The notes under the pieces are model-generated. The model searched no databases. It was not told where the DNA came from and saw only the letters and a list, made by a program, of their open reading frames with translations. A DNA stretch of 64,000 bases from Bariatricus massiliensis. Its GTDB lineage: Bacteria; Bacillota; Clostridia; Lachnospirales; Lachnospiraceae. The position numbers were made by a program, and so were the translations under genes. The stretch's first letter is position 1. Each line of letters begins with the position of its first letter. The stretch spans positions 498,986 through 562,985 of the forward strand of contig NZ_LT574838.1 in assembly GCF_900086725.1 (NCBI RefSeq), in the 5' to 3' direction. Positions 16,649-24,372 of this stretch are shown here, in pieces.

Positions 16649-17581
16649 TTATGCCCCCTTTAAGAACTGATTAATATACTCAAAACTCTCCTGCACATAG
16701 AAGCTCTTGATTCCCAATGCAAAGAATCCATGGAGAGCGTCCCGGATCCGGTGGACTTCCGCCCGGGTGCCTGCCTCCATGAGTCTCCGCCCGTATTCTT
16801 CCCCTTCGTCTCGCAGAGGATCGAACTCGGCGGTAATAATGAGCGTTTCCGGCTGTCCGGTCAAATCTTTTGCCAAGATCGGCGCAAAATAGGGATTCTT
16901 CTTATCTTCTTCATTTGCCGCATATAAGTCTATATAATCCTGCAGTTTGCCTCTCGTAAGAAGGTAGTCCGTCCCATTCTCTCTTACCGACGGATAAGGG
17001 GAATCTTCCGAGTAGTCACCGCTCACTGCGGGATAGATCAATATCTGTCGCTTCGGCATGAACTCTCCCCGCGCCTTCGCCATAAGCGATAACGCCGCCG
17101 TAAGGTTTCCCCCGGCGCTGTCGCCTATCACGGTAATATTTTCCGGTTCCACATCAAAAATAAAACGGTTCGTAAACATAGCTCTGGCTACAGCATAGCA
17201 ATCTTCAAGCCCCACAGGGAACTTATGCTCCGGGGCAAGCCGGTACTCTACCGCCGCCACTACATTTCCCGTGGCACTGGCCATCCGCGCACATACCCTT
17301 TCATAATTGTCGACATGTTCAGTCACCCAGCCACCCCCATGAATGAAGAGCATCATTTTCCGGCCGCCTTCCAACTTTCCCTGATAAGATTCCTCATCGG
17401 GAAAAAATAGTCTTACCGGTATCTCGTGTTCCCCGTTATATATCTTCTCATCCATCGTTTTATAAAATATCTTCATCGGATCCAGTCTCTTCAAATCTGC
17501 CAGATTCCGGGACGCCTCCACATCAATTCCCCCAAAAGACAACGCTTTCAGAATCGCTCTTGTCGCCTTACTAATCGCCAT
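16649..17581 (-). CDS. Alpha/beta hydrolase (HSL-type esterase family)
   Basis: This 310-residue protein has the oxyanion-hole motif HGGGW (LFIHGGGWVTEHVDNYERV), a nucleophile Ser in GDSAGGNL, and acid and His in ITAEFDPLRDEG and ALHGFFALG. These are hallmarks of the hormone-sensitive-lipase-like esterases. It probably cleaves short acyl esters in the cytoplasm. The ATG at 17581 is chosen over an upstream TTG because AAAGGGG lies 7 bp before it. It is the first gene of a two-gene unit with the acyltransferase-like membrane protein. The pairing of an esterase with an acyltransferase suggests making or trimming of one ester-linked product, which is inference. Confidence 0.9.
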   Translation of the reverse strand: MAISKATRAILKALSFGGIDVEASRNLADLKRLDPMKIFYKTMDEKIYNGEHEIPVRLFFPDEESYQGKLEGGRKMMLFIHGGGWVTEHVDNYERVCARMASATGNVVAAVEYRLAPEHKFPVGLEDCYAVARAMFTNRFIFDVEPENITVIGDSAGGNLTAALSLMAKARGEFMPKRQILIYPAVSGDYSEDSPYPSVRENGTDYLLTRGKLQDYIDLYAANEEDKKNPYFAPILAKDLTGQPETLIITAEFDPLRDEGEEYGRRLMEAGTRAEVHRIRDALHGFFALGIKSFYVQESFEYINQFLKGA

Positions 17582-17670
17582 ACAATTTCCCCTTTCCAAA
17601 TAAGCTGTTGTCTCATTATACTCTATAACACAGCATAATGCAAAGGGTGCAAATAATTGAAAAAACGTTG

Positions 17671-17708
17671 AAGGGGACAGGTCCCGATGAGTTGGGACCT
17701 GTCCCCTT
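17671..17708. repeat. Dispersed palindrome, copy 1
   Basis: AAGGGGACAGGTCCC (17671-17685) and GGGACCTGTCCCCTT (17694-17708) are perfect 15-bp arms around an 8-base loop. A related element lies at 35482-35515 with the same GGGGACRGGTCCCGATG half. It sits directly downstream of the hydrogenase operon, where it may also serve as its terminator, although no T-run follows on the minus strand. Confidence 0.85.
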
Positions 17709-17714
17709 CGTAGT

Positions 17715-19394
17715 TTACTCGTTATGGAGTAGTTTGTGTTCTTTCCCTTTCAGCAATCCTTGATACAGGTTTTGTATAATTGGGTTTTCATTTGAAAGTT
17801 TAATCTGTGCCATATTGTCAATCTTATACAGTCCTTCCAACCTGGCTTTTTTGGTCCTTGGCCCAATGGGAACGGGCTGTCCGCCGCCGGTAATGCAGCC
17901 GCGTTTGCAGGCCATGACCTCCACAAAATCGTAGTGTGCTTCGCCTGTTTTTATGCGCTCCATCAATTCTCCGGCAGTCTTCAGGCCATTGACAACGGCA
18001 ATCTTCACTTCTCGTTCACCCACCAAGACGGTGGCTTCTTTCAGGCCGTCCACACCGCGCACTCCTGTGTAGCTGATTTCTTCCAGAACTTCCACATTGC
18101 TGCTGTTCATCAGCCTTCTCAGCACTGCTTCTGTCACACCGCCGGTGACGCCGAAGATAGCTCCTGCGCCGGAGGAAATCCCGAAGGGCATATCCAGAGC
18201 TTCCGGCTCGATAACGGCTAGATCGATTCCTGTCTCTTGAATCATTCTCGTTACTTCCGTCGTTGTGAGTACATAGTCCACATCCTGCTCACCCTCGGTC
18301 ATATGCTCCGGCCGGAGAATTTCCGCCTTCTTAGCTGTACAAGGCATGATAGATACCACAACTGTTCTCCGCTTATCCGCCTCATTCATTCTTGCTTCCT
18401 CTTTGAGCAGCGCGCCAAACATCTGCTGTGGGGAACGGCAGGTGGAGATATGCCCGCGGAGTTCCGGAAAACGATTCTCACAGAATTTGACCCAGCCCGG
18501 ACAGCAGGATGTAAACAGCGGCAGATTCTGCCCGCTCTCCAGACGCTCCAGAAGTTCCTTGGATTCTTCCATAACTGTCAAATCTGCTCCAAAGTTTGTA
18601 TCATATATCTCATCAAAGCCCATCCTTCTAAGCGCGGCAACCAGTTTGCCCAGAGAGTTCTCCCCCTTTGGTATCCCGAATTTATCCCCGATGGCAACCC
18701 GGACAGCCGGCGCAATCTGCACCACGACCCTCGTGTTCGGATCTGCCACTTCTCTCCATACAGGGCTGACATTGTACTTAATCGTAATCGCACCGGTAGG
18801 ACAGACAGAACGGCACTGCCCGCAGCCCACACAGTCCGTCTCCGCCATTCTCCGGTTAAATGCCGGAGTCACCTGCATCTTAGAACCACGGAACGCAAAA
18901 TCCAGCACACCGATTCCCTGAATCTCCTCACAGGTACGGACACAGTCACCACATAAAATGCATTTGTTCGAATCCAGAACAATACAGTCTGAAGTCTCAT
19001 CTATAGGCAGCTGCGGCTTCGTATTCTCAAAACGCACATAATTGATTCCAAGCTGTCTCGCCAGCTTCTGCAGAACGCAGACGCCATTTTCCCGGCAGGT
19101 CGTACAATCCCGGCAGTGGGAGGCCAGCAGCAATTCCAAAATCATCTTTCTGTGATGCTGCAGCCTAGGGGTATTTGTATAAATCACCATGCCGTCTCTA
19201 GGTGTCTCGGAGCAGGACGCGAACACCCTCCCCCGGTCATCCTCCACCACGCACATCCGGCACGCACCGTAGGTAGATAATTCTGAATGGTAGCAGAAAG
19301 TCGGGAGGTCGATCCCTGATTTCCGGATTACGGAAAGTACATTCTTCTCATCAGTAAATGCCACCCGTCTATTATTAATCGTCATATAACTCAT
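17715..19394 (-). CDS. hydA: NADH-dependent [FeFe] hydrogenase catalytic subunit (group A-type trimer)
   Basis: This 559-residue enzyme evolves or consumes H2. The N-terminal [2Fe-2S] ligands are Cys34, 45, 48 and 61. A His-ligated [4Fe-4S] cluster follows (His93, Cys97, Cys100, Cys106), then two ferredoxin-type clusters (CILCGDCVRTC and CVGCGQCRSVCP). The H-cluster is complete: FTSCCPGWVKFCE, MPCTAKKAE and EVMACKRGCITGGGQP. It is the last gene of an operon with NuoF- and NuoE-like subunits, the arrangement of NAD-linked (often electron-bifurcating) hydrogenases. Whether ferredoxin is also used cannot be told from sequence. It is about 14 bp after the NuoF-like gene. The maturases HydEFG are not in this window. 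Confidence 0.95.
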   Translation of the reverse strand: MSYMTINNRRVAFTDEKNVLSVIRKSGIDLPTFCYHSELSTYGACRMCVVEDDRGRVFASCSETPRDGMVIYTNTPRLQHHRKMILELLLASHCRDCTTCRENGVCVLQKLARQLGINYVRFENTKPQLPIDETSDCIVLDSNKCILCGDCVRTCEEIQGIGVLDFAFRGSKMQVTPAFNRRMAETDCVGCGQCRSVCPTGAITIKYNVSPVWREVADPNTRVVVQIAPAVRVAIGDKFGIPKGENSLGKLVAALRRMGFDEIYDTNFGADLTVMEESKELLERLESGQNLPLFTSCCPGWVKFCENRFPELRGHISTCRSPQQMFGALLKEEARMNEADKRRTVVVSIMPCTAKKAEILRPEHMTEGEQDVDYVLTTTEVTRMIQETGIDLAVIEPEALDMPFGISSGAGAIFGVTGGVTEAVLRRLMNSSNVEVLEEISYTGVRGVDGLKEATVLVGEREVKIAVVNGLKTAGELMERIKTGEAHYDFVEVMACKRGCITGGGQPVPIGPRTKKARLEGLYKIDNMAQIKLSNENPIIQNLYQGLLKGKEHKLLHNE

Positions 19395-19408
19395 AATCAG
19401 CTTACCTC

Positions 19409-21289
19409 CTACCCTTCTATATGAATCGCACCAAACGCACAGGCACTCTCACAGGCGCCGCACTTGATACATTTTTCCGTGTCAATTGTAAACGGCTCTT
19501 TAATCTTGCCGCTAATCGCTCCAACAGGGCAGTTCCTGGCACACTTCGAACAACCCTTACACCGCTCCGGACTAATAATAAATTTCCGGAATGCAGTACA
19601 AGTATGTGAAACACACTTCTTATCCACAACGTGCTCTACATACTCGTCCCGGAAAAGCTTCAGAGTACTCATGACCGGAAGAGCCGCGCTCTTGCCAAGC
19701 CCGCAGAGCGCAGTTTCCGTTATCGTCTGCGCCAGCTCATCCAGTATATCCAAGTCCTCCAGTGTACCGTTGCCTGCCACAATCCGCTCCAGAATTTCAA
19801 GCATCCGCTTCGTCCCCTCACGGCAGGGCACACATTTGCCGCAGCTCTCATTCTGCGTAAAATTCATAAAGAAACGCGCCACTTCCACCATACAGGTATT
19901 CGTGTCCATGACGACCAGACCGCCGGAGCCAATCATCGCTCCCATTTTCTTCAAAGAATCAAAATCCAGACTTATATCCAGATGGGGCGTGACCAGACAG
20001 CCGCCGGAAGGCCCTCCAATCTGCACGGCCTTGAATTCTCCGTCATCCTTGATGCCGCCTCCGATATCGTAAATAACCTCCCGGAGAGTCGTGCCCATGG
20101 GAACTTCGATGAGCCCTGTATTTTTCACGCTTCCCGTCAAGGCAAATGCCTTTGTCCCCGGACTCTTCTCCGGTCCGATGCTCTTATACCACTGTGCCCC
20201 TTCCGTGATAATCATAGGCACATTGGCAAATGTCTCCACATTATTCAGCACCGTAGGCTTTCCGAACAGTCCCTGCTCCACCGTACGAGGCGGCTTCACA
20301 CGGGGCATTCCCCTGTTCCCTTCAATCGACGCCGTCAAGGCACTGCCTTCTCCGCACACAAACGCGCCTGCTCCCCGGTTAATGTGCAGTCGGAAGGAAA
20401 ATCCCGAATCCATAATGTTATCTCCCAGAAGGCCACATTCTTCTGCCTGTGCGATTGCCGTACGCAGACGGCTGATAGCCAAAGGATATTCCGCGCGCAC
20501 GTAAATATATCCCTCCTGCGCCCCAACAGCATAGGCAGCGATCATCATCCCTTCAATCATCTTGTGTGGGTCGCCTTCCATGATACTCCTGTCCATGAAC
20601 GCCCCCGGGTCGCCCTCATCCCCGTTGCAGACAACATAGCGGGCCGTCTCCTTCTGCCTCGCCACCTGTGACCACTTGTATCCGGTAGTAAAGCCGCCGC
20701 CCCCTCGTCCCCGTAGATTGGAATCCATGATTTCCTGCACCACTTCCTCCGGTTTCATGGTAAACAATACCTTCTCCAACGCGGAGTATCCGCCTGTGGA
20801 TATGTACTCATTAATATGTTCCGCATCAATATGTCCGCAGTTTTTAAGCACCAGACGAGTCTGCTTTTTATAAAACGGAATCTCATCCTGCTTCTGGTAT
20901 TCTAGACCGTCCTGCTTATATAACAGATGACGGATAATGTCTCCCTTTACTATCGTGCGCTGGAATATGGCCTCACAGTCCTCCGGCTGTACCTTTGTAT
21001 ACAGTATTCCCTGAGGTTCTATTCTCATTAACGGCCCCATCTCACAGAAACCGTGGCATCCACTTTTTTTCACCTCAACAGGGCCGTGTGCCACTTCCGG
21101 CGCAAATTCAACTTCCACGTCGGGATTGTCTTTTACAAGTTCACACATCCTTTGATATATCTCACCGGAGCCTCCCGCAAGGCATCCAGTCCCTGCACAA
21201 ATCAATATTCTACAGCGGCTGTTCTTGATTGCTTCCTTCGCTTCTTCCCGGACTCTGTCCAGCACCTGTGCATTCCTTATTCTCTCCAT
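19409..21289 (-). CDS. NuoF-like NADH-binding subunit of the [FeFe] hydrogenase
   Basis: This 626-residue diaphorase subunit has an N-terminal thioredoxin-like [2Fe-2S] domain (CAGTGCLAGGS, later CHGFCEMG). The NADH/FMN-binding core has SNLRGRGGGGFTTGYKW and VVCNGDEGDPGAFMDRS, and a NuoF [4Fe-4S] site is present as ESCGKCVPCREGT. A C-terminal pair of ferredoxin clusters (CKGCSKCARNCPVGAISG; CIKCGACESACAFGAI) completes it. It passes electrons between NAD(H) and HydA. The ATG at 21289 is preferred to the GTG three codons earlier because AGAGG is 8 bp upstream. Its beginning abuts the end of the NuoE-like gene, implying translational coupling. Confidence 0.95.
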   Translation of the reverse strand: MERIRNAQVLDRVREEAKEAIKNSRCRILICAGTGCLAGGSGEIYQRMCELVKDNPDVEVEFAPEVAHGPVEVKKSGCHGFCEMGPLMRIEPQGILYTKVQPEDCEAIFQRTIVKGDIIRHLLYKQDGLEYQKQDEIPFYKKQTRLVLKNCGHIDAEHINEYISTGGYSALEKVLFTMKPEEVVQEIMDSNLRGRGGGGFTTGYKWSQVARQKETARYVVCNGDEGDPGAFMDRSIMEGDPHKMIEGMMIAAYAVGAQEGYIYVRAEYPLAISRLRTAIAQAEECGLLGDNIMDSGFSFRLHINRGAGAFVCGEGSALTASIEGNRGMPRVKPPRTVEQGLFGKPTVLNNVETFANVPMIITEGAQWYKSIGPEKSPGTKAFALTGSVKNTGLIEVPMGTTLREVIYDIGGGIKDDGEFKAVQIGGPSGGCLVTPHLDISLDFDSLKKMGAMIGSGGLVVMDTNTCMVEVARFFMNFTQNESCGKCVPCREGTKRMLEILERIVAGNGTLEDLDILDELAQTITETALCGLGKSAALPVMSTLKLFRDEYVEHVVDKKCVSHTCTAFRKFIISPERCKGCSKCARNCPVGAISGKIKEPFTIDTEKCIKCGACESACAFGAIHIEG

Positions 21290-21290
21290 A

Positions 21291-21764
21291 TTACGCACCT
21301 CTCAATTCCCGAATCAACTCCGCTGCAGCATCCGGCGTCATAGCCGGATATACCTTATCATTCACCGTAAGTACCGGTGCCAGACCACATGCTCCAAGAC
21401 AGGATACTGTCTCCAAAGTAAAGAGCATATCGTCTGTTGTCACCTTAGCCTTCGAGAGTCCCAGCTCACTGTACAGCCGCTCAAGAATGGGGATGGACTT
21501 CCTGACATGACAAGCCGTTCCGTCACATACCTTTATTATGTACTTTCCTTTCGGCTCAAAAGAAAAATTCTCATAAAAGGTCGCAACACTGTAAGCCTTG
21601 GCCTCGCTAATTCCCAGCTTCCCGGCTACATAGCTTAAAAGTTCCGGCGGCAGATAACGGTATTCACTCTGAATATCCTGAATAATCGGAATCAATGCCG
21701 CCTGCTCGGTTCCGTGAGACCCAATAATTTCATCGGTCTTGTCGTAGTAACTCTGTTCCAGCAT
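21291..21764 (-). CDS. NuoE-like [2Fe-2S] subunit of the [FeFe] hydrogenase
   Basis: This 157-residue thioredoxin-like protein has the four-Cys [2Fe-2S] pattern KVCDGTACHVR...SCLGACGLAPVL. It is the small subunit that docks on NuoF-type diaphorases. The start is ATG at 21764, preceded by AAAGGAGGTACTTT; the in-frame extension upstream lies in the promoter and is not coding. It is the first gene of the three-gene hydrogenase operon, with a strong promoter at 21816-21844. Confidence 0.94.
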   Translation of the reverse strand: MLEQSYYDKTDEIIGSHGTEQAALIPIIQDIQSEYRYLPPELLSYVAGKLGISEAKAYSVATFYENFSFEPKGKYIIKVCDGTACHVRKSIPILERLYSELGLSKAKVTTDDMLFTLETVSCLGACGLAPVLTVNDKVYPAMTPDAAAELIRELRGA

Positions 21765-21815
21765 AAAGTACCTCCTTTGGCAGTTTGATATTGTTAAATT
21801 TTTGTCATTTTCCTT

Positions 21816-21844
21816 ATTATATATGGTTTTTATGCACTTTTCAA
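21816..21844 (-). promoter_or_regulatory. Promoter of the hydrogenase operon
   Basis: On the minus strand, TTGAAA (21839-21844) and TATAAT (21816-21821) are separated by exactly 17 bp. They lie about 45 bp upstream of the NuoE-like start codon. This is a consensus-like vegetative promoter. Confidence 0.75.
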
Positions 21845-21884
21845 CTTTGTACTTAAATTTATACATTATTTTCAGTAAAAAAGC

Positions 21885-21918
21885 TGGAACGCGAAAGCAT
21901 CACTCTCACATTCCAGCT
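21885..21918 (-). terminator. Terminator after the aldo/keto reductase gene
   Basis: Arms AGCTGGAA (21892-21899) and TTCCAGCT (21911-21918) enclose a loop with a small inner GCGAAAGC fold, followed on the minus strand by a run of Ts (21885-21891). It separates the reductase gene from the hydrogenase promoter. Confidence 0.8.
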
Positions 21919-21939
21919 CTTTAAACCTGATTTCTCTTT

Positions 21940-23049
21940 TTATTCGAACTCTTTGGCTACATCCTTGAGCCATCCGGTTATTTCCAAATGCTGCGGGCAG
22001 ATTCTCTCACACTTCCGGCAGCTGATACAGTCAGATGCCTTGCCATTCTCCTCCGTCAGTTTAGCGTATTCACTTCCCGCCATATCATTCCCCTGCTTAG
22101 CCGCATTATACAAAGAAAAATATTCAGGAATAGCTATATGATTGGGGCATCCGTCCACACAATAGCGGCATCCCGTACACGGAATCGTAACTGAGCCGTT
22201 GATAATCTTGACAGCCTGTTCAACAATCGTAGACTCCTTCTCTGTAAGCGGTTTGAAATCCTGCATGAACTCCGTGTTATCCAATAGCTGCTCCATATTA
22301 GACATACCGCTCAGCACCATCCCCACATGCTCATGACTTGCTGCAAAACGGACCGCCCATGACGCCACCGACATCTCAGGGTTTTCCCCTTTGAACATCT
22401 TTTCCACCGTCTCCGGCACCTTGGCAAGAGTACCACCCTTGACCGGCTCCATCACAATCACCGGCTTATGATGACGGACAGCCGTCTCATAGCATTTGCC
22501 TGACTGAATACTCTCACTGTCCCAATCCAGATAATTTAACTGTAACTGGACAAACTCGGTCTCCGGATGAGCGCTCAGGATTTCCTCCAGCAGTTCTGCA
22601 CTGTCATGGAAAGAAAAACCGATATGCTTGATTTTCCCCTCTGCCTGCTTCTTCTTCACAAATCCAAAGGCGTCAAATTCCTCTACCGTTTTATAATATT
22701 CAGCGTTCAGGCTATGCAGCAAATAATAATCAAAGTAACCCGCTCCGGTCTTCTCAAGCTGCTCGTTGAAAATCCGCTCCATATCTTCCGCCTTCTTCAA
22801 ATGTGAGATAGGAAGCTTTGTGGCGACGGTGAAGCTTTCTCTTGGGTGACGTTCCACCACAGCGCTTTTCAGCACTCTTTCGCTGATAAAATTATGATAC
22901 ATATAGGCGGTATCAAAATATGTAAACCCACGCTCCATGAACGTATCTACCATTTGATTCACCTGCTCATAATCGATGCTTTTCTGATCTTCCCCGTCAA
23001 AAAGAGGCAATCTCATCATACCGAATCCCAACTTTTTTTCTCCAAACAT
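21940..23049 (-). CDS. Aldo/keto reductase with C-terminal 2x[4Fe-4S] domain
   Basis: This 369-residue protein has an N-terminal TIM-barrel reductase (about 1-270) with the catalytic Tyr in YFDTAYMYHN and Lys in VATKLPISH. A ferredoxin-like tail follows with CTGCRYCVDGCPNHIAIPE and CISCRKCERICPQHLEI. This AKR subgroup is widespread in anaerobes; the clusters presumably feed electrons to the barrel, but natural substrates are not established. ATG at 23049 with GGAGG upstream; the preceding GTG is also possible. It lies next to the hydrogenase operon, but its own terminator shows separate transcription. Confidence 0.92.
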   Translation of the reverse strand: MFGEKKLGFGMMRLPLFDGEDQKSIDYEQVNQMVDTFMERGFTYFDTAYMYHNFISERVLKSAVVERHPRESFTVATKLPISHLKKAEDMERIFNEQLEKTGAGYFDYYLLHSLNAEYYKTVEEFDAFGFVKKKQAEGKIKHIGFSFHDSAELLEEILSAHPETEFVQLQLNYLDWDSESIQSGKCYETAVRHHKPVIVMEPVKGGTLAKVPETVEKMFKGENPEMSVASWAVRFAASHEHVGMVLSGMSNMEQLLDNTEFMQDFKPLTEKESTIVEQAVKIINGSVTIPCTGCRYCVDGCPNHIAIPEYFSLYNAAKQGNDMAGSEYAKLTEENGKASDCISCRKCERICPQHLEITGWLKDVAKEFE

Positions 23050-23072
23050 CACATTTCCTCCTTCTATACTGC

Positions 23073-23384
23073 CTATACGAACTTCACGGCAGTCCCATAC
23101 GCCATGACCTCAGCCGCTCCCGCCATGACCGCCGCGGACGCATACCTGATGTTCACAATGGCATCGGCCCCCATGCCTTCCGCCTCTTCCACCATACGCT
23201 TTGTCGCCAGCGCTCTGGCGTCATTCATCATCTCATTGTAAGCCTTCAGCTCTCCTCCCACCAAGGTCTTGAACCCCTGCGTGATGTCTCTGCCGACATT
23301 TTTGGACTGTATCGTACTTCCCTTTACCATCCCAAGCATCTCCAGATTTTTACCGGAAATATAATCAGTATTTACTAAGATCAT
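23073..23384 (-). CDS. YbjQ-family (heavy-metal-binding domain) protein
   Basis: This 103-residue protein begins MILVNTDYISGKN and contains the family core GMVKGSTIQSKNVGRDI, followed by LVGGELKAYNEMMNDARALA and GADAIVNIRYASA. The YbjQ fold forms homopentamers of unproven function; the metal-binding label is historical. The ATG at 23384 is favoured over a GTG three codons upstream because of spacing to GGAG. It overlaps the end of the upstream small membrane protein gene by about 20 bp, so the two are coupled. Confidence 0.88.
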   Translation of the reverse strand: MILVNTDYISGKNLEMLGMVKGSTIQSKNVGRDITQGFKTLVGGELKAYNEMMNDARALATKRMVEEAEGMGADAIVNIRYASAAVMAGAAEVMAYGTAVKFV

Positions 23385-23592
23385 CCTCTTCACCGCTCCT
23401 TATCTCTTTAATTCTTTGAATACATACTCCCACAATCACGCCGGCTAAAGCTAAGGGAATCACAATTCCCAGCACACACACTGCCGCGGACGGGCTGAGC
23501 TTCCACACCACCACGCCGAACACAGCATAATATGCAATCATAATAACCGTAACAATTATGGGGGCCGCCATTTTCCTGCCATTTTTTTTCAT
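23365..23592 (-). CDS. Small two-helix membrane protein upstream of the YbjQ gene
   Basis: This 75-residue protein has two hydrophobic segments (about 9-29 and 36-56) and a charged C-terminal tail (RIKEIRSGEEDDLSKY). The start at 23592 follows AGAGGTAAAAATC; the longer in-frame extension lacks an RBS. Its 3' end overlaps the YbjQ-family gene. No family was recognised. The overlap suggests a shared function at the membrane. Confidence 0.72.
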   Translation of the reverse strand: MKKNGRKMAAPIIVTVIMIAYYAVFGVVVWKLSPSAAVCVLGIVIPLALAGVIVGVCIQRIKEIRSGEEDDLSKY

Positions 23593-23695
23593 GATTTTTA
23601 CCTCTATCTTAAATTCTATCACACACATGGGAAAAAATATACTATTCTTTTCTCTCAGACTATTGTAAAATAAATATTGTTAGGAGATGATGATT

Positions 23696-24370
23696 ATGTT
23701 GACTTCCGAAGATAAAACATTGATAGGCTCAGCCTTTCCTTTTTGGGAAAAACTGAGCCATATAGAAAAAGAGGAGTTTCTCCACCACGCTTCGCTGAAT
23801 ACTTACGCAAAGAACTCGCCCATTCACAATGCGGACTTGGAGTGTATCGGAATCCTTTATGTCAAAAAGGGCTCGCTGCGGGTATATATGATGTCCGAAG
23901 ATGGACGGGAAATCACTTTATACCGCATAGGCAGCGGAGAAATCTGTGCGCTGTCCGCCTCCTGTGTCCTCAATTCCATTACCTTCGACGTATACGTGGA
24001 TGCCGTAAGTGACTGTGAGCTGATCCAGATATGCTCCTCCTACTTTTCCAAATTGATGGAGCAGAATGTATACGTCGAAGTATTTACCTACAAATTGATC
24101 GCCGAACATTTTTCTGAGGTCATGTGGACGATGCAGCAAATTCTTTTCATGAGCTTTGACCGCCGTCTGGCAATTTTTCTTCTGGATGAATCCGCTTCGT
24201 CCAAAAAAAGTGAACTGAAGATGACACACGAAGAGATTGCCCGTCTGATGGGCAGCGCCCGGGAGGTCGTCACAAGGATGCTGAAATACTTTTCATCCGA
24301 AGGCTGGGTGGAGCTTGGCCGCGGCAGTGTAAAGATTGTGGACCGCAGTGCCTTGAGCGGCCTGATATAG
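23696..24370 (+). CDS. Crp/Fnr-family transcriptional regulator (first of two)
   Basis: This 224-residue protein has an N-terminal cyclic-nucleotide-type sensor barrel (about 20-130) and a C-terminal winged HTH (MTHEEIARLMGSAREVVTRM, then LKYFSSEGWVELG). No N-terminal Fnr-type Cys cluster is seen, although scattered Cys (CIGILY, CALSASCVLN, CELIQICSS) could sense redox or ligand. AGGAG at 23682-23686 gives 9-bp spacing to the ATG at 23696; earlier ATGs overlap the RBS. It is divergent from the small membrane protein/YbjQ pair and the hydrogenase side, so control of those genes is plausible but unproven. Confidence 0.9.
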   Translation: MLTSEDKTLIGSAFPFWEKLSHIEKEEFLHHASLNTYAKNSPIHNADLECIGILYVKKGSLRVYMMSEDGREITLYRIGSGEICALSASCVLNSITFDVYVDAVSDCELIQICSSYFSKLMEQNVYVEVFTYKLIAEHFSEVMWTMQQILFMSFDRRLAIFLLDESASSKKSELKMTHEEIARLMGSAREVVTRMLKYFSSEGWVELGRGSVKIVDRSALSGLI

Positions 24371-24372
24371 CT

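Noticed and set aside
18237..18956. 239-codon plus-strand ORF inside hydA
   Set aside because: Antisense to an unmistakable hydrogenase; no family features.
19631..20671. 346-codon plus-strand ORF inside the NuoF-like gene
   Set aside because: Antisense shadow of a well-supported gene; no RBS, composition typical of reverse-strand reading.
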